Below the pieces are notes generated by a model that saw nothing but the letters and a program-made list of their open reading frames with translations, had not been told where the DNA came from and made no database searches. DNA of 64,000 bases from Eutreptiella sp. 'Long Island Sound 2002' (Eukaryota; Euglenozoa; Euglenophyceae; Eutreptiales; Eutreptiaceae). Positions 42,131 through 52,543 of the stretch are shown here, piece by piece. Location of the stretch: assembly GCA_964036045.1 (NCBI GenBank), contig OZ038385.1:60545919-60609918 (forward strand), in the 5' to 3' direction. A program made the position numbers and the translations under genes. Position 1 is the first letter of the stretch; every line of letters begins with the position of its first letter.

Positions 42131-43120
42131 CTAAATTTTCATCCCTTTGGCAGGCAGTTTGAGGTGCTTTCGTTTCTTGGGCAACGCTGTGGCATCCAAT
42201 TCGACAGTACCATCTGTGGGTTTCGCCTCATACTTGTACTTGCCCTGAAGGGATTCCATGAGGGGGCGAGCGTGTTTGGCAAAGTCCTTTATGTAAATTT
42301 GATAATGTCCAACCAGCCCCAAAAAACCTTTCATCCCTTTGGGGGTGGTGATGGTACGGTGATTTCATTCCTTGATGGACTCCACCTTGGATGGATCCGG
42401 AAATCGTTTGCCATCTTTCAAAATATGTCCAACATATTTGACAGTCCGCCGGAAAAAGTGGCATTTTTCTGGCTTGACCGTCAGCTCTGCCTCCTCTAAG
42501 GCTTCAAAGAGTGTCCAATTATCCCGAAAATGTCTCTCATAATACTCATGGATGAACTCAGGTCTCTGTTTTTCGTGTATGGACTTGGCTCCCTTCAGAC
42601 TTTCTCTGCCAGTTGCAGCCAGGATGTCGTCAATGTACGGGCGTGCTGCCGGGCAATGTCGAACGACATGCTGTACCATTTCCTGGTATCCTGCTGGACC
42701 TACTTTCACTCCCATTGGCAGGACGTTCCATTCAAACACTCCAAATGGCGTGCAGAAGGCAGTAAGGTGCTTACTGTCTTCTTGCAGATGCATTTGGTGG
42801 AATCCGTCCTCCAATTCCAAAAGGGTGAAAAGGAAATTACCATGTTGGTTAGCCAGTTGGTTCTCAACCACAGGGAGAGGGAAAATTTTCCCTTTAAGCT
42901 GGGAATTAAGCCAACGGTAGTCTACAACTAGCCGCCACTTGTTGTTCCCCGGCTTGGGTACTAACAATGCCCGAGCAATCCACTGGGGGTTGCCTGTACA
43001 TTCCCTGAGAAAACCTTTTTCCTGAAAATTCTTAAGCTTCTCCGACATCATTGTTTCCCTAAGCCCAACACCACGAATTGGTTTCTGTGCCTTGGGTTCT
43101 GCATTGGGAATTAGCTCCAA
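42131..43120 (-). pseudogene. G3 reverse transcriptase
   Basis: 43120-42365 carries the palm: ALLVPKPGNNKWRLVVDYR, LLELEDGFHQM (usual D replaced by E in the LDL block), FGVFEWNVLPMGV and catalytic YIDD at 42637-42626. A stop at 42365 cuts the thumb. The same frame resumes at 42334 with KGFLGLVGHYQIYIKDFAKHA, the normal connection to RNase H. The LDL-to-LEL change would remove the first catalytic Asp, so this copy is probably dead beyond the nonsense codons. Confidence 0.85.
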
Positions 43121-43249
43121 TTTGACTTTGGCATGATCCCCACGGATCGCCTGTGCCTTGGCCGTTATGGATGCTGAGTGCTTAGTCTGGAAAACTTACT
43201 TACCAAACCGGTGCAGTAACTTATCCCTATAAACCTCGGTTCCTGGCCA

Positions 43250-43573
43250 TTATTCGTCGGCCTGGATCACAGACTGGACATTTCTACTGAACCGAAGTCT
43301 ACCAGACTGGTCTCTCGGGGAGTGGTTGAGACCTGCCTGAATTTGTAATTGCAGTACTGCTTTTTGCAGTTGCTGGACCTGTAGTTGAATAGTGTGGTCC
43401 TTGACCACCTCAGTGGTTCGTACCTGTGGATATGCTGCCTCCTCCGAATCTCTCGGTACCTGGCAGCGCTGGATTTTGCCGACAGCCATACACCTGTAGC
43501 AGAAATCGTCACCTGCACAACAACAATGTTTTTGTACTCTTACCTCATGTGCAATCCTCGGATTTGAGTCCAA
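43250..43573 (-). pseudogene. G3 linker with cysteine cluster
   Basis: 107 residues in the RT frame. It has a cluster C-C-C-A-G-D-D-F-C-Y-R-C-x6-Q-R-C near the start and a short glutamine-rich helix later. GTAAGAG to TTGTGCAG just upstream could be a 31-base intron. No retropepsin motif. It could be a degenerate zinc-binding or linker segment. Confidence 0.35.
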
Positions 43574-44910
43574 CAGGGACGAAATACAAGAAAAGGCTTG
43601 CTGTACCTCCTGTGTATTGACCGCACTGTCTTATGTGCAGCAGTCAGACAATATTTCCCAGATGCTGTGTCCGTGTGCACATATGTGGACCCACGCATCT
43701 TTTCCTGAAATCCCTGTTTCTTACTGGACTTGCCATGACGACAAGAGTGCTGGTCTGAGTCGGATCCTGGCGACTCTCCAGGACCCGGTGTACCTTCGTC
43801 CTCGGACGTAGGCACCGACTCACTCCGGCGTTTACGGACCATCCTAAGAAGGCGCCGATGACGCCGACTGAGTCCCCGTCCGGGTTCCTGTCCAGAATCT
43901 GTATCTGAACTTGAATCCGGCAGTAACTCCTTAAATCCCGGCATGGGAATGTCTGGCTCTGTGGGGCTGTGGCTTGCATCCAGTAACGGTGTGGATGCAG
44001 GGGGGTTACTGTCTGTCTCTGTGTGTGTGTGTGTGTCTGACGGCTCTTGTCCGTAAGCGGTAAAGAGACAAATGCGGTGAGGCCGGTCAGTGGTGACGAT
44101 TGTGCCTTTTTTGTTGACGAAAAGGGGGAACCCTACGGGTATGTCTACCCAGTCTATGACACATTCACCCATAGCCCAAAACCATGGGTCCTTCTTACTT
44201 ACAGGCACAACCGCTATACCTTTGGCCCCGTCTGCAAAGACTTTGGTAATGCAACGATTCCATTCCTTGATCGTGGGGTGTAGCCAAACTGGTTTCACTC
44301 CCCAATCCGAGTGAAAGGCTTTGGAACTTCCCCCAAAATGGTGATGAAATTGTGCAAGTTTACCAAAACCGAAAACATCTGTGGTTATCTTAAAATCTTG
44401 GTTGACCAGATCGATGGCTGCAGTCCACTCTGCCACCCGGTCTAGTATTGATTGGCAAACCGCCAAACAGTTAGTCTGGGTACTCTGGTGTTGCTTCTGT
44501 AGTGCTGTGGCTTTTATACTGCGGTTCCGGTCCTCCGCAGCTCCGCACTGCACCCTGTGAACAAGGCATTTAGGTTGTGTTGGATCCTGCTCAGGCTGGG
44601 TTGATCTTACCCTGGCTTCCTGAAACTGCGGAGTATCTGCCCAGAGATCCACCCGCTGCAAGTTTGCAACCGAGCAGGAAATCAAGTTAAGAGCCGTCGC
44701 CGTGGGGTTTGGCAATCTGGCATATCTCCAGTTGCCCTGAAACTCGTCAGGTGCCCACTGGTCCTCCAGTGGATCCTGTGTCGCGCTAGGCGGCTCCACG
44801 GTGGTAAAATCTCTGTCCTGCACAGAATCCTGGTTCCCAGGCAGCTGCGGTTGATCGCAATCTGCCTGGACCGATGCCTGTCCCAATATTGGGGTGGTCG
44901 GCGTCTCCAC
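43540..44910 (-). CDS. G3 polyprotein segment with the extra domain
   Basis: 456 residues in the same frame as the dUTPase ORF, separated by TGA at 44943-44941. Residues 145-287 (44478-44050) align with the extra domain of G1 and G2: T-D-V-F near 178, F-H-S-D-W-G near 200, then W-L-H-P, and IAVVP before P-W-F-W. Afterwards comes a disordered acidic/serine-rich part with a THTHTE run encoded by a TG microsatellite (44019-44037) and an Arg-rich stretch. No catalytic residues are apparent. Function unknown. Confidence 0.6.
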   Translation of the reverse strand: METPTTPILGQASVQADCDQPQLPGNQDSVQDRDFTTVEPPSATQDPLEDQWAPDEFQGNWRYARLPNPTATALNLISCSVANLQRVDLWADTPQFQEARVRSTQPEQDPTQPKCLVHRVQCGAAEDRNRSIKATALQKQHQSTQTNCLAVCQSILDRVAEWTAAIDLVNQDFKITTDVFGFGKLAQFHHHFGGSSKAFHSDWGVKPVWLHPTIKEWNRCITKVFADGAKGIAVVPVSKKDPWFWAMGECVIDWVDIPVGFPLFVNKKGTIVTTDRPHRICLFTAYGQEPSDTHTHTETDSNPPASTPLLDASHSPTEPDIPMPGFKELLPDSSSDTDSGQEPGRGLSRRHRRLLRMVRKRRSESVPTSEDEGTPGPGESPGSDSDQHSCRHGKSSKKQGFQEKMRGSTYVHTDTASGKYCLTAAHKTVRSIHRRYSKPFLVFRPCWTQIRGLHMR

Positions 44911-44940
44911 TGGGCGATTTGTAGGGTAGGCCCGAAGGCC

Positions 44941-45627
44941 TCAGGACTGTGAATTGGATGACAACCTCTCCACAGCAGCCAATTTCAATACCAAAGCAGT
45001 GCAAGCTTGCAATAGCAATGGTAGCACATCTCCGTAACGGAGTTCGGAAGCATACCCGAGATAGTCTGCCATCTTGGATTGCAAACTCTCATTTTCATTC
45101 AAAAAGCGTTGAATGTCTGACATTAGTGTGGAGGGGTGTGTGTGCTGACGTTCCTGATGGTTCAGGATAATAATGTGGTTAGAGCCAGCCTTGGTAGTAT
45201 CCTGTACCGAGTTACCTGAACTACCGAAACCTGAAATTCCTGGATCAGAGGAGGGTAGTTCATCCACCAACACAATGGGTGGCTTACTGAACCTTTCCAG
45301 GATGAATTGACTATTCTTATCACCCTGTTGTACCTCATAAGGCATTGATGACCCATTGTATAGGACTACCTTGACATTTCCACGATATGATCGGTCTACC
45401 ACACCTCCTAACACATGTAGGCTATGCTTCAATGCTAATCCTGACCTATCCACTATCCTTGCATATGTGCCCGGGGGTCCCTCGATAGCTAAGTCTGTTG
45501 GAATGAGGGCTTTACTCCAAGGAGGGATAGAAACCGGAGCTGAAGCATACAAATCATAACCTGCATCATCCTCATGTGCAGACGTTGGTATAATGGCTTG
45601 TCCAGTTAACCTTTGTACCTTCAACAC
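44941..45627 (-). CDS. dUTPase domain of G3
   Basis: The reading frame runs from 45900, but its first 90 codons are minisatellite sequence. All five trimeric-dUTPase motifs are present in order: AGYDLYA, D-R-S-G-L-A, GGVVDRSYRGNVKVVLYN, GDKNSQFI and SGFGSSG (motif positions about 45564 to 45214). The motif III Asp/Tyr needed for uracil recognition and catalysis is kept. It hydrolyses dUTP to dUMP, which limits uracil in newly made element DNA. A helical tail of about 90 residues follows, then TGA. dUTPases are known in lentiviruses, betaretroviruses and a few gypsy elements. It has no in-frame ATG near the domain start. Confidence 0.9.
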   Translation of the reverse strand: MLKVQRLTGQAIIPTSAHEDDAGYDLYASAPVSIPPWSKALIPTDLAIEGPPGTYARIVDRSGLALKHSLHVLGGVVDRSYRGNVKVVLYNGSSMPYEVQQGDKNSQFILERFSKPPIVLVDELPSSDPGISGFGSSGNSVQDTTKAGSNHIIILNHQERQHTHPSTLMSDIQRFLNENESLQSKMADYLGYASELRYGDVLPLLLQACTALVLKLAAVERLSSNSQS

Positions 45628-45670
45628 ATGTTCATTAGATTCGGGCCACGCGAGGCAGGTGACGGTGAAA

Positions 45671-46113
45671 TGCGGCAGGGAGCGACAGGAAGGCGACAGG
45701 GTGGCGACAGGAAGACGACAGGGTGGCGACAGGAAGACGACAGGCCAGCGGCAGGAAAGCGGCAGGGAAGCGACAGGAAGCGACAGGCAGGCGACAGGAA
45801 GGCGACAGGGGAGGTGCGACAGGAGGGCGACAGGAGGGCGACAGGGCGGCGACAGGGCGGCGACAGGGTGGCGACAGGGAAGCGACAGGAAACAAGACAT
45901 AGCGACAGGATACGCGACAGGAAAGCGACAGGAAGACGACAGGAGGGCAACAGGGCTAGCGGCGACAGGGAAGGGACAGGGAAGCGACAGGAGAAAGCGA
46001 CAGGAGAGCGAAAGAAGAGCGACAGGAGAGCGACAGGAGAGCGGCAGGGTGTTTTTTTGCGACAGGAAGGCGACAGGAAGGCGACAGGAAGGCGACAGGA
46101 AGGCGACAGGGGT
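45671..46113. repeat. GCGACAGGAAG minisatellite
   Basis: Dozens of 7-13-base variants of GCGACAGG(AA/GT)G. All frames stay open for long stretches, giving spurious proteins of the S-C-R-x-P-V-A type. It lies directly before the dUTPase coding region. Confidence 0.95.
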
Positions 46114-46547
46114 GCGACAGGCCTGTGGAAGACAACAAGTGGGACAAAATAGTACATGGATTTTTATACAGGTGGATATATGTAAAGAAAATGAGAACCA
46201 ATGTTTTACATTTATTTGGATTCTTATGAAGATGTCATTTCATTGTTAGATGGATAAACTTTTAGCGTTTGGTGAATTTTCATCTTTTATCAATTCATTC
46301 CGCAGGTAGATTTCGCCTGAAACTGAGAACTAAATGATAAAGATAAGTGTCAACTGCAAACTTTCCCGATCAGAAATGACCCCGACGGGTCCCGACAGCA
46401 AGAACTCGTCCCGACAGCAAGAACTTTTATTTATGCAAGCATTTCATTGAGTTAATCCAAAAATTGTTTCTGATTGCGTTTTTGTCCTCTTCTTTTCACA
46501 TTTTCTGTTTATAGTTTCTGTTATGAACATGCTCTCCGTTATCTCAG
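46114..46547. other. Unassigned AT-rich spacer
   Basis: No gene. A CCCGACAG motif is repeated near 46380-46425. Confidence 0.5.
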
Positions 46548-46958
46548 ACAAGGCCGCAAGAAGAAGAAACAAGAAAGAAAAGGTACTTGTGTGTGTGTGT
46601 GTGTGTGTGTGTACAACGCCCGCACAGCAGAGCGCAGCACCATTCAGCACCGTACGGCACAGCACAGCACAATTTCAGCACCGCACGGCACAGCACAGCA
46701 CAACTCAGCACCCCACTAATCTTCAACCTGCAGCGACACGCTGAAGCAACTGACGGAGCAGTTTGAGAACACACAACTGGTTGATCAAGTCCAGGTAATT
46801 CACTTTGCCAAAGTGCACTGCTTTTTCAGTTTGCCGCTTCCTCTCTTTCAAACAATGAACCACTATCTCAGACTATTATGAACAGTCTGTTGACGCAGTT
46901 TGACGATCTGAAGACTTTAACGGCTGATGCTGTCGACGCTGCTTGCGCAGAACTGAAT
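46548..46958 (+). CDS. Candidate three-exon helical protein (internal exons)
   Basis: Possible exons 46548-46582, 46734-46794 and 46830-46958 are bounded by CAG acceptors and GT donors (GTACTTG, GTAATTC, GTATGTC). Joined, they keep one frame: a charged segment, then KQLTEQFENTQLVDQ, then a 43-residue helix-forming stretch ending ADAVDAACAELN. The next AG (47020) also continues the frame. The 147-base intron contains a GT microsatellite (46588-46612) and CAGCAC repeats. No family recognised. It could be a host gene or an old gag. Confidence 0.35.
46588..46612. repeat. (GT)n microsatellite
   Basis: About twelve GT units, within the first proposed intron. Confidence 0.9.
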
Positions 46959-47026
46959 GTATGTCGCAGAGGGTAGTAGCGTCGAGGGCTTACACGTGCT
47001 TCGCACTTGTGCATTTTCAGGATTTT

Positions 47027-47680
47027 TCAGGGGAGGGAGACAACATGAGAATGGTAAGAGGGGAAGGAAACAACATCCGCATGGCAAGAGGGAAGGGAAG
47101 AATTCTCAGAATTGACCTCATTCTGATTTTCACCAACGGGGAGAGGAACTTGCTGAATTTCTGGCCATTGACGATGTACGGATCCTTGATGACCCATTGG
47201 TGAAGGTGGTCTGGGAGAGGAGGGAGGTGTGTGAACCATGGAACCTTCACCTTGTAGGGCCACCGTAAGTCTCCGCACCCCCTTCCTACGCTGATTCTTG
47301 CTCTCTTGAGGAACCATATCAATGAACTTCTCATAGACCTTGCGGTGGATCATTGGTCCACATTTCTGCATGGCTGGTGAGAAGGGAGATGTACAAACCT
47401 TTTTTGAATGAATTCCATCAATAGGAGGGAGCGCTGATGGAGACTTTGCATAAACAAGTTCCTTTGTTGAACCGGCAGTCCTCGTTGCACAATGAGCACA
47501 CAAATGTGGAATCTCACGATAGAAAGGGTCAGACCAAGGACTGAGGCAATGAAAAACATGAGAACAAGGGGAGTTGGTGCACGTGAGTTGCCAACAATAT
47601 TCCTTGTTTGTTGAAATTTTGGTCTTTTTTCGTGTGGACTTCTGTTTGTGTGCTTCTCTTGTGATGTGCTGAATTTGTTT
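47027..47680 (-). CDS. Cys/His-rich ORF of unknown function
   Basis: Continuous minus-strand frame from about 47680 to 47027. It contains C-W-x3-C-x4-C-S-H-x3-H-C and later H-L-C-A-H-C, a plausible zinc-binding module. A basic, Arg/Lys-rich middle follows, then a Ser/Pro-rich tail. The last 60 codons run through 30-bp GGAGACAACATGAGAATGGT-like repeats that also read open on the other strand. ATG at 47503 lies after the cysteine cluster, so the start is unclear. It may be an exon or a transposon fragment. Confidence 0.35.
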   Translation of the reverse strand, partial: KQIQHITREAHKQKSTRKKTKISTNKEYCWQLTCTNSPCSHVFHCLSPWSDPFYREIPHLCAHCATRTAGSTKELVYAKSPSALPPIDGIHSKKVCTSPFSPAMQKCGPMIHRKVYEKFIDMVPQESKNQRRKGVRRLTVALQGEGSMVHTPPSSPRPPSPMGHQGSVHRQWPEIQQVPLPVGENQNEVNSENSSLPSCHADVVSFPSYHSHVVSLP

Positions 47681-47724
47681 GTGTGTCGTGACATTTTGAC
47701 ATTTGCCACCGTGTTTTTGAGTAA

Positions 47725-48456
47725 TTAAACTCTATTATGAGATTGTGTGTTTGGAGATGTGTGTGATGGTGTGGGAGGTGGGGCTTTGCGCGTGCAACGA
47801 ATTTTCGATGGTAGTCTTCTTTTACCCTTCACAAACCGAGGCACTTGCATGCAGGTTGGCATTCCCGGCACCACGCAAAGATTGTAGCGAAGGAAGAAAG
47901 GGAATCCCAACATTTTTTTTCCGGTATCCGCCACATACACAAAAACAGGCAAACACTTGTATCGCACTAGTGTGCCGTGTTCACGGCACACTGGTACCGT
48001 GATGTGGACAATGACGCCATGAGGGCCACCATGAACGCGGCTTTTCCCAGCCCCGATGAGAGCGACCGGTTTCTGGGCATCCTCTAACAAATGGGGGGGG
48101 AATAATCCTCTTCCGGCAAGGGCCTCCATTTCCGAGCTGGTGTCCCCCGACGCCTCAATATTGAGGGGGGGTGTATCGTTGATGACAAACTCTATCTTCG
48201 TTGGGACGACCATTTCCGTTCGATCGTCCTCCGGCTTTGACTTGCCCCTTCGGATGCGAGGTCTCTCGATCTCCTCCCCGATCTCATCTAACCGAATATC
48301 TACCCGGCGACGTTCTGCCGCCCTCGGATTGATGACTCGGTTGATGTGGACGTGCCAAACGGCCTTATTCGGAATCCGGCAGGCAGGCCTTGACTCCACG
48401 GCGTCACGGCTCCTTCCCACTTGGTGGTCTCGATGCCGCTGGGGTCGCCTGCCTCC
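47725..48456 (-). pseudogene. G4 retropepsin-like segment
   Basis: Follows the zinc knuckle in the same frame after UAG. Near residues 118-130 (from 48420) the sequence KPVALIGAGKSRVHGG resembles the retropepsin active-site block, with the D-T-G replaced by G-A-G, so it would be inactive. The later segment LGFPFFLRYNLCVVPG matches the usual C-terminal part (G-x-x-F-L-x-x-Y). Basic tail, then stop. No RT follows, so G4 is a fragment. Confidence 0.5.
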
Positions 48457-48459
48457 CTA
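48445..48459 (-). promoter_or_regulatory. UAG between G4 gag and protease
   Basis: TAG at 48459-48457, followed by GGA-GGC-AGG and an open frame. The purine-rich GGAGG context resembles the UAG readthrough site of murine leukaemia virus. Confidence 0.4.
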
Positions 48460-48930
48460 GAGGTTGGTGGAGTCGGAGTTCTTTGCCCCCTCCTGCTCTT
48501 CCGGGGCATCGTCGTCCAAATCGACTTGGCGCGCCTTGCGGCGTGGCTTGTCCACCTTCTTGCCCGACTTCCCCTTTTGGGGTGTTGTCGATCTTTTTCG
48601 GTCTTTGCCCGGTGACTTGTTCGTCTCCTTGGGCTTGCTCGGGCAATCCTTTTGGAAATGGCCGTATTGGCCGCAGCCAAAGCATCGTTGCTCGCCAGCA
48701 GCGGACCGGGATGTACGTGACGATGTTCTTGTGCTCTAAGAGTCATCGCGACTTCTTTCCCGTCCCGTTCCTCTAGATGTCCAAGATGACCTGGTAGATG
48801 CTGACCCTTGTGATCTACTCCGCGGCCGCCCTACGTTTCGGTCTTGACGGCGTCCTTCTCGATGGTCTCGCCCACCCTTATTGGTGTCCCGACTCCCGTC
48901 TCCCCTCGGTGAACGTGGTCCTGGGCCTGA
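48460..48930 (-). pseudogene. G4 gag nucleocapsid fragment with zinc knuckle
   Basis: Contains one classical retroviral knuckle C-x2-C-x4-H-x4-C (CFGCGQYGHFQKDC, about 48684-48643). An Arg/Ser-rich stretch precedes it, with an in-frame TAG near 48750. A lysine-rich tail and an acidic end (DDDAPEE) follow. The upstream part is cut off where LINE sequence begins at 48940, so the LINE probably landed here. Confidence 0.75.
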
Positions 48931-49289
48931 CAAGATTCGTGTCGCGCGTGTCGCCGGACAGCGTGGAAAGAATACATTGGAACGAAGAAAAAGACGCACC
49001 AAAAGAAAAAATAAACCGAGAAATCTATTTTCCTGACCTCAAATCCCCCCCACGAATTTTTGCGCCGCTGTTTGGCGAGGTCGGCAGAGAAATCCATACA
49101 ACCAGACCACAATGAGAACAGAGGGGAGAACCAGACAAGACAGTGAAACCCATGCGTGCCCTGAAACAACTAGCAAAGTGCATGTCGTAGGACTAGTCCA
49201 AAGGAGCGTGGACACGAAGAGTAACGGCGAAGAAAACAAAAGTAAGTTCTGACGCGGCGAGGTATGGAGCCGTCAAGAGAAGGCCGCGC

Positions 49290-49960
49290 CCCAACAGCCA
49301 CAACACCAAAGCAGCACGAGGCCAGCGCGGAGAAAGACAAAGTGACGAACTCAAGGCTATGCTACGGGTGGGGCAAGGATAAGCATGGTAAACCAACACC
49401 AAACAACCACAAGCAAAAGCGCTTGCTTTTGGGCGGCGCGAAAACAAAAGAGTGGAGTCACCGAATATAAAGCATAGCACGCTAAAAATCGATGAAACCT
49501 CTCATCCCCTTGTCTATTTATGCCACATGGTGCCTACCTTGCCCACGGAGCAAAACGACATGACCGACACCACGGGGCGGAGGAAACACCGGACATGACG
49601 AAGAACCAACGGAACAACACATCGCTAAACAACACACGGCAACCACACAACACCAAAGAAGCACGAGACCAACGCGGAAAAAGACAAAGGGACGAAGTCA
49701 AGGCTACGCTACGGGTACGGCAAGGATGCACATGGCAAGCAAACACCAAACAACCACACATAAAAGCGCTTACTCTTGGGCGCCGATAAAATCAAAGAGT
49801 GAAGTCACCAAGTGTAAAGTATGACGCGTTAACTACCGGTGCTACCTCTCATTCCCATGTCCATGACTATTTATACCACGTGGTATGCCACGCCCCGCGG
49901 AACAACCCGACGTGAACGGCACCACAAGATGGAGCAAACGCCGAGCATGACGGAAAACCA
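49290..49960 (+). repeat. Tandem monomers in the LINE 5' region, copy 1
   Basis: Two related units of about 330 bases: ...AAAGCAGCACGAGG, AAGCGCTT, GTGGAGTCACC, CTATTTATGCCACATGG... TATTTAT is TATA-like. The arrangement recalls monomer promoters of mouse L1. Confidence 0.6.
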
Positions 49961-49999
49961 ACGGCATAACATGCCGTTAAGCAACACACGGCAACAAGA

Positions 50000-51590
50000 C
50001 ATGGCATAACGCCCTATGTCACGAACACACACAAGCAACTCAAGCAACTATACGACACCAAACGACAACGCAACGCACGGCGTACCGAGACACAACACAT
50101 ACCCCAACACCACACAACACCACTCACAACAACACAACACGACACAACACAACACCGCAACGAGCACGCCACCACAAAACCACGGGAGAGCCACACCAAA
50201 CCACACAACACGACATAACCCAACAGAGCTACATGGCACAACAATGGGGCACAACCAACAAAACAAAAACACAACACCACGCAACGCCGAGACATAACAC
50301 ACAACAACAAGACCGACAACAAGAAAAACCAATCCACAACAAACGACTGAGCAACGGTACGCAACGCAACATGCTATACAACGCGACAAACCGACAAGTA
50401 ACAACGCACAACACCGTATGACAGTGCCCGACGCCACACACCAAGGTACAACCCAACGCACCGAAACAGAACACGACAACACAACACGCCACGACACGAC
50501 ACATGCCAAGACACAATACAAGAACCATACGACCTCACCATAGAACACAACGACACGAAACGCGACACCACACGACGCAACAACGACACACAACGAACAT
50601 ACCAACAAAGCACGCCAATAATAAGCCGCACAACAACAGAAAGCAATGAAAAGGACCACACCCACCGCCACAAAACAACGCCGCAGAAAGACAACCCAAC
50701 AAGCCCCACCAGAAACAACAACAACAAAACATCACAACATAACACACCACAAGGCAACGTGACACAACGGAACGCCACAAGACGCGCCACCACACCACAA
50801 AACATAACACGACAGATCCTAACACCGAACCGACCCCAACGCAACACACAACACCGGACACCAAGAACAACACAACGTAACACGCCACGAAGCAACGAGC
50901 CACAACGGAACGCCACAAGACGCGCCACCAGGCCACATAACACGACACGACGAAACCCAACACCAAACCAACCCCGACGCAACACGCAAAAACGGACACC
51001 ACGAAACACGCAACCCAATACACACACACAACGACACACAGCACAACAAAGGAACGCAAAGATGGGCGCAAGCCGGGGAACCCACCAGGGACCAGCACGA
51101 AGCACGACACACCACCATGCACTACAGTCCCGCACCACTACACACAACGTAAGCACCACCACCAACTACAACCAGACGCAACCATATACCACCACCATGA
51201 CATGACCCAACCCAGCGCAGCACACGGAAACACACCGTAACGTACCGCAAGGCAGCACACCACAAAAACCGGCGTTACACAACAACGTAACACAGAGCGC
51301 AACACCACAACGCAACGGCAGCTACACGACACCACACAACACAGCGCAATACTGCACAGCAGAACCAACAGCAAAAAACAACACAACACGCGGCATGGCA
51401 CAGCCAACGCCCGGCTCTGCAAGACACCCCCTAACGCCACACAACAAAACAACACAACACACACTGCGACACCACGCAACGCCACAACCACGCAGCGCCA
51501 CACAAGCCAACGCCATCCAACGCGGCACAACATGACAACACGACTACGCGACGCCACGCCACCAACCACAAACAATATGCCGCAACCCAA
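50000..51590 (+). other. Strongly AC-rich, T-poor stretch, copy 1
   Basis: Nearly only A, C and scattered G on the plus strand (ACAACACAACAC-type). No credible gene. The long frames on both strands come from the low T content. Recurs at 54640-55830. Confidence 0.85.
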
Positions 51591-51611
51591 CACGACCTGA
51601 CCCTACCCCCT

Positions 51612-51794
51612 ATGTGCCGCAGCTCCTCCACATGGCTGCTGCTGACCGACGATAAAGAGTGCCTTTTGTGCCGTGCACTACAGCGGGCAAACACAATCCA
51701 GGAGACGCCGACGCCAAGAGCAAGGGGTATGCCACCTACCAATCCCGTATATGGTGCACACACGCATGTGACAACACGCAGCGTAATAGCATGA
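51612..51794 (+). CDS. Small leader ORF, copy 1
   Basis: Sixty codons starting MCRSSSTWLLLTDD. The same start and first 45 or so residues recur at 55857, there running to 56223. It may be an upstream ORF (ORF0-like) of the LINE. It precedes ORF1 by about 0.75 kb. Confidence 0.35.
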   Translation: MCRSSSTWLLLTDDKECLLCRALQRANTIQETPTPRARGMPPTNPVYGAHTHVTTRSVIA

Positions 51795-52543
51795 GGTGCA
51801 CGTACAGGCGGTGCCTCCACGCCCACATACTTGGCGCGCAAGAAAGACCACACACGCAATACAAACACAGGACACGATGGAGCAGGAGCACCAGGACGAC
51901 GACGCCCGGGGGGAACCCGCAACGCCGAGCACGCCATCAACAACAACCCATGGGGGGAAACAACGCCGGGCCGGCCCCAATGGTCTCGGTGGCCCCGGAA
52001 GCCGGGAGCACGCACCAGGCACACCACCCCAACGCCCCATCCACACAATACACAGCGAACACCAGGAGCCAACGACCCACGACCACACGAACTATGACCC
52101 CGGCACTGCCGACACAACCGGGCCCCTGGGGGGGGAGACGATAGGGGAGCGAGCGACACAACGCCAACTGGAACCGGAATCGGGCCAAACCCCATCACAA
52201 CATACCGACTACAGCGCCACAAACCGAACCGCAAGTACCGTAACACGCCAGCGTATCCCGACCCAGGACCGCACGGAGTATAGCCAAAACACAAACTACA
52301 GCCACATACCGCGGTGCGGCACCAACGACCCGGAACAGGACCCAAACCCGTCACAGCACACGGACTACAGCGACCGAACCATGACCCAAACACCAAAAGG
52401 CCACGCCGTGTCGGCGTACACCAAGCCCCGACCGCACGGAGTACAGCGCCCAAGACACGGACCACTGCAGCAGACCTCACCACGAGGCGCCGCGCCACGA
52501 CAACCGGGACAACTCCCCGGGACCGGAACCACAAACGAAAACA

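Larger units (their letters stand above)
39341..45627 (-). mobile_element. Gypsy element G3 with dUTPase and chromodomain, degenerate
   Basis: Minus-strand order: dUTPase, extra domain, short Cys-containing linker, RT, RNase H, integrase, chromodomain. Several frame changes and stops break it. No gag or retropepsin was recognised, and upstream sequence is replaced by a minisatellite. RT and integrase differ clearly from G1/G2, so it is a separate lineage. Confidence 0.85.

Noticed and set aside
45621-46157. Long ORFs on both strands of the GCGACAGG minisatellite
   Set aside because: The repeat has no stop in several frames. The products are monotonous S-C-R-P-V-A or R-Q-E-G-D strings without any domain.
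50014-51593. Several 90-260-residue ORFs on both strands of the AC-rich tract, and the matching ones at 54470-55828
   Set aside because: Low T content removes stop codons. Proteins are biased (C/V-rich on one strand, T/N/Q/H-rich on the other) and their frames are not conserved between the two LINE copies.
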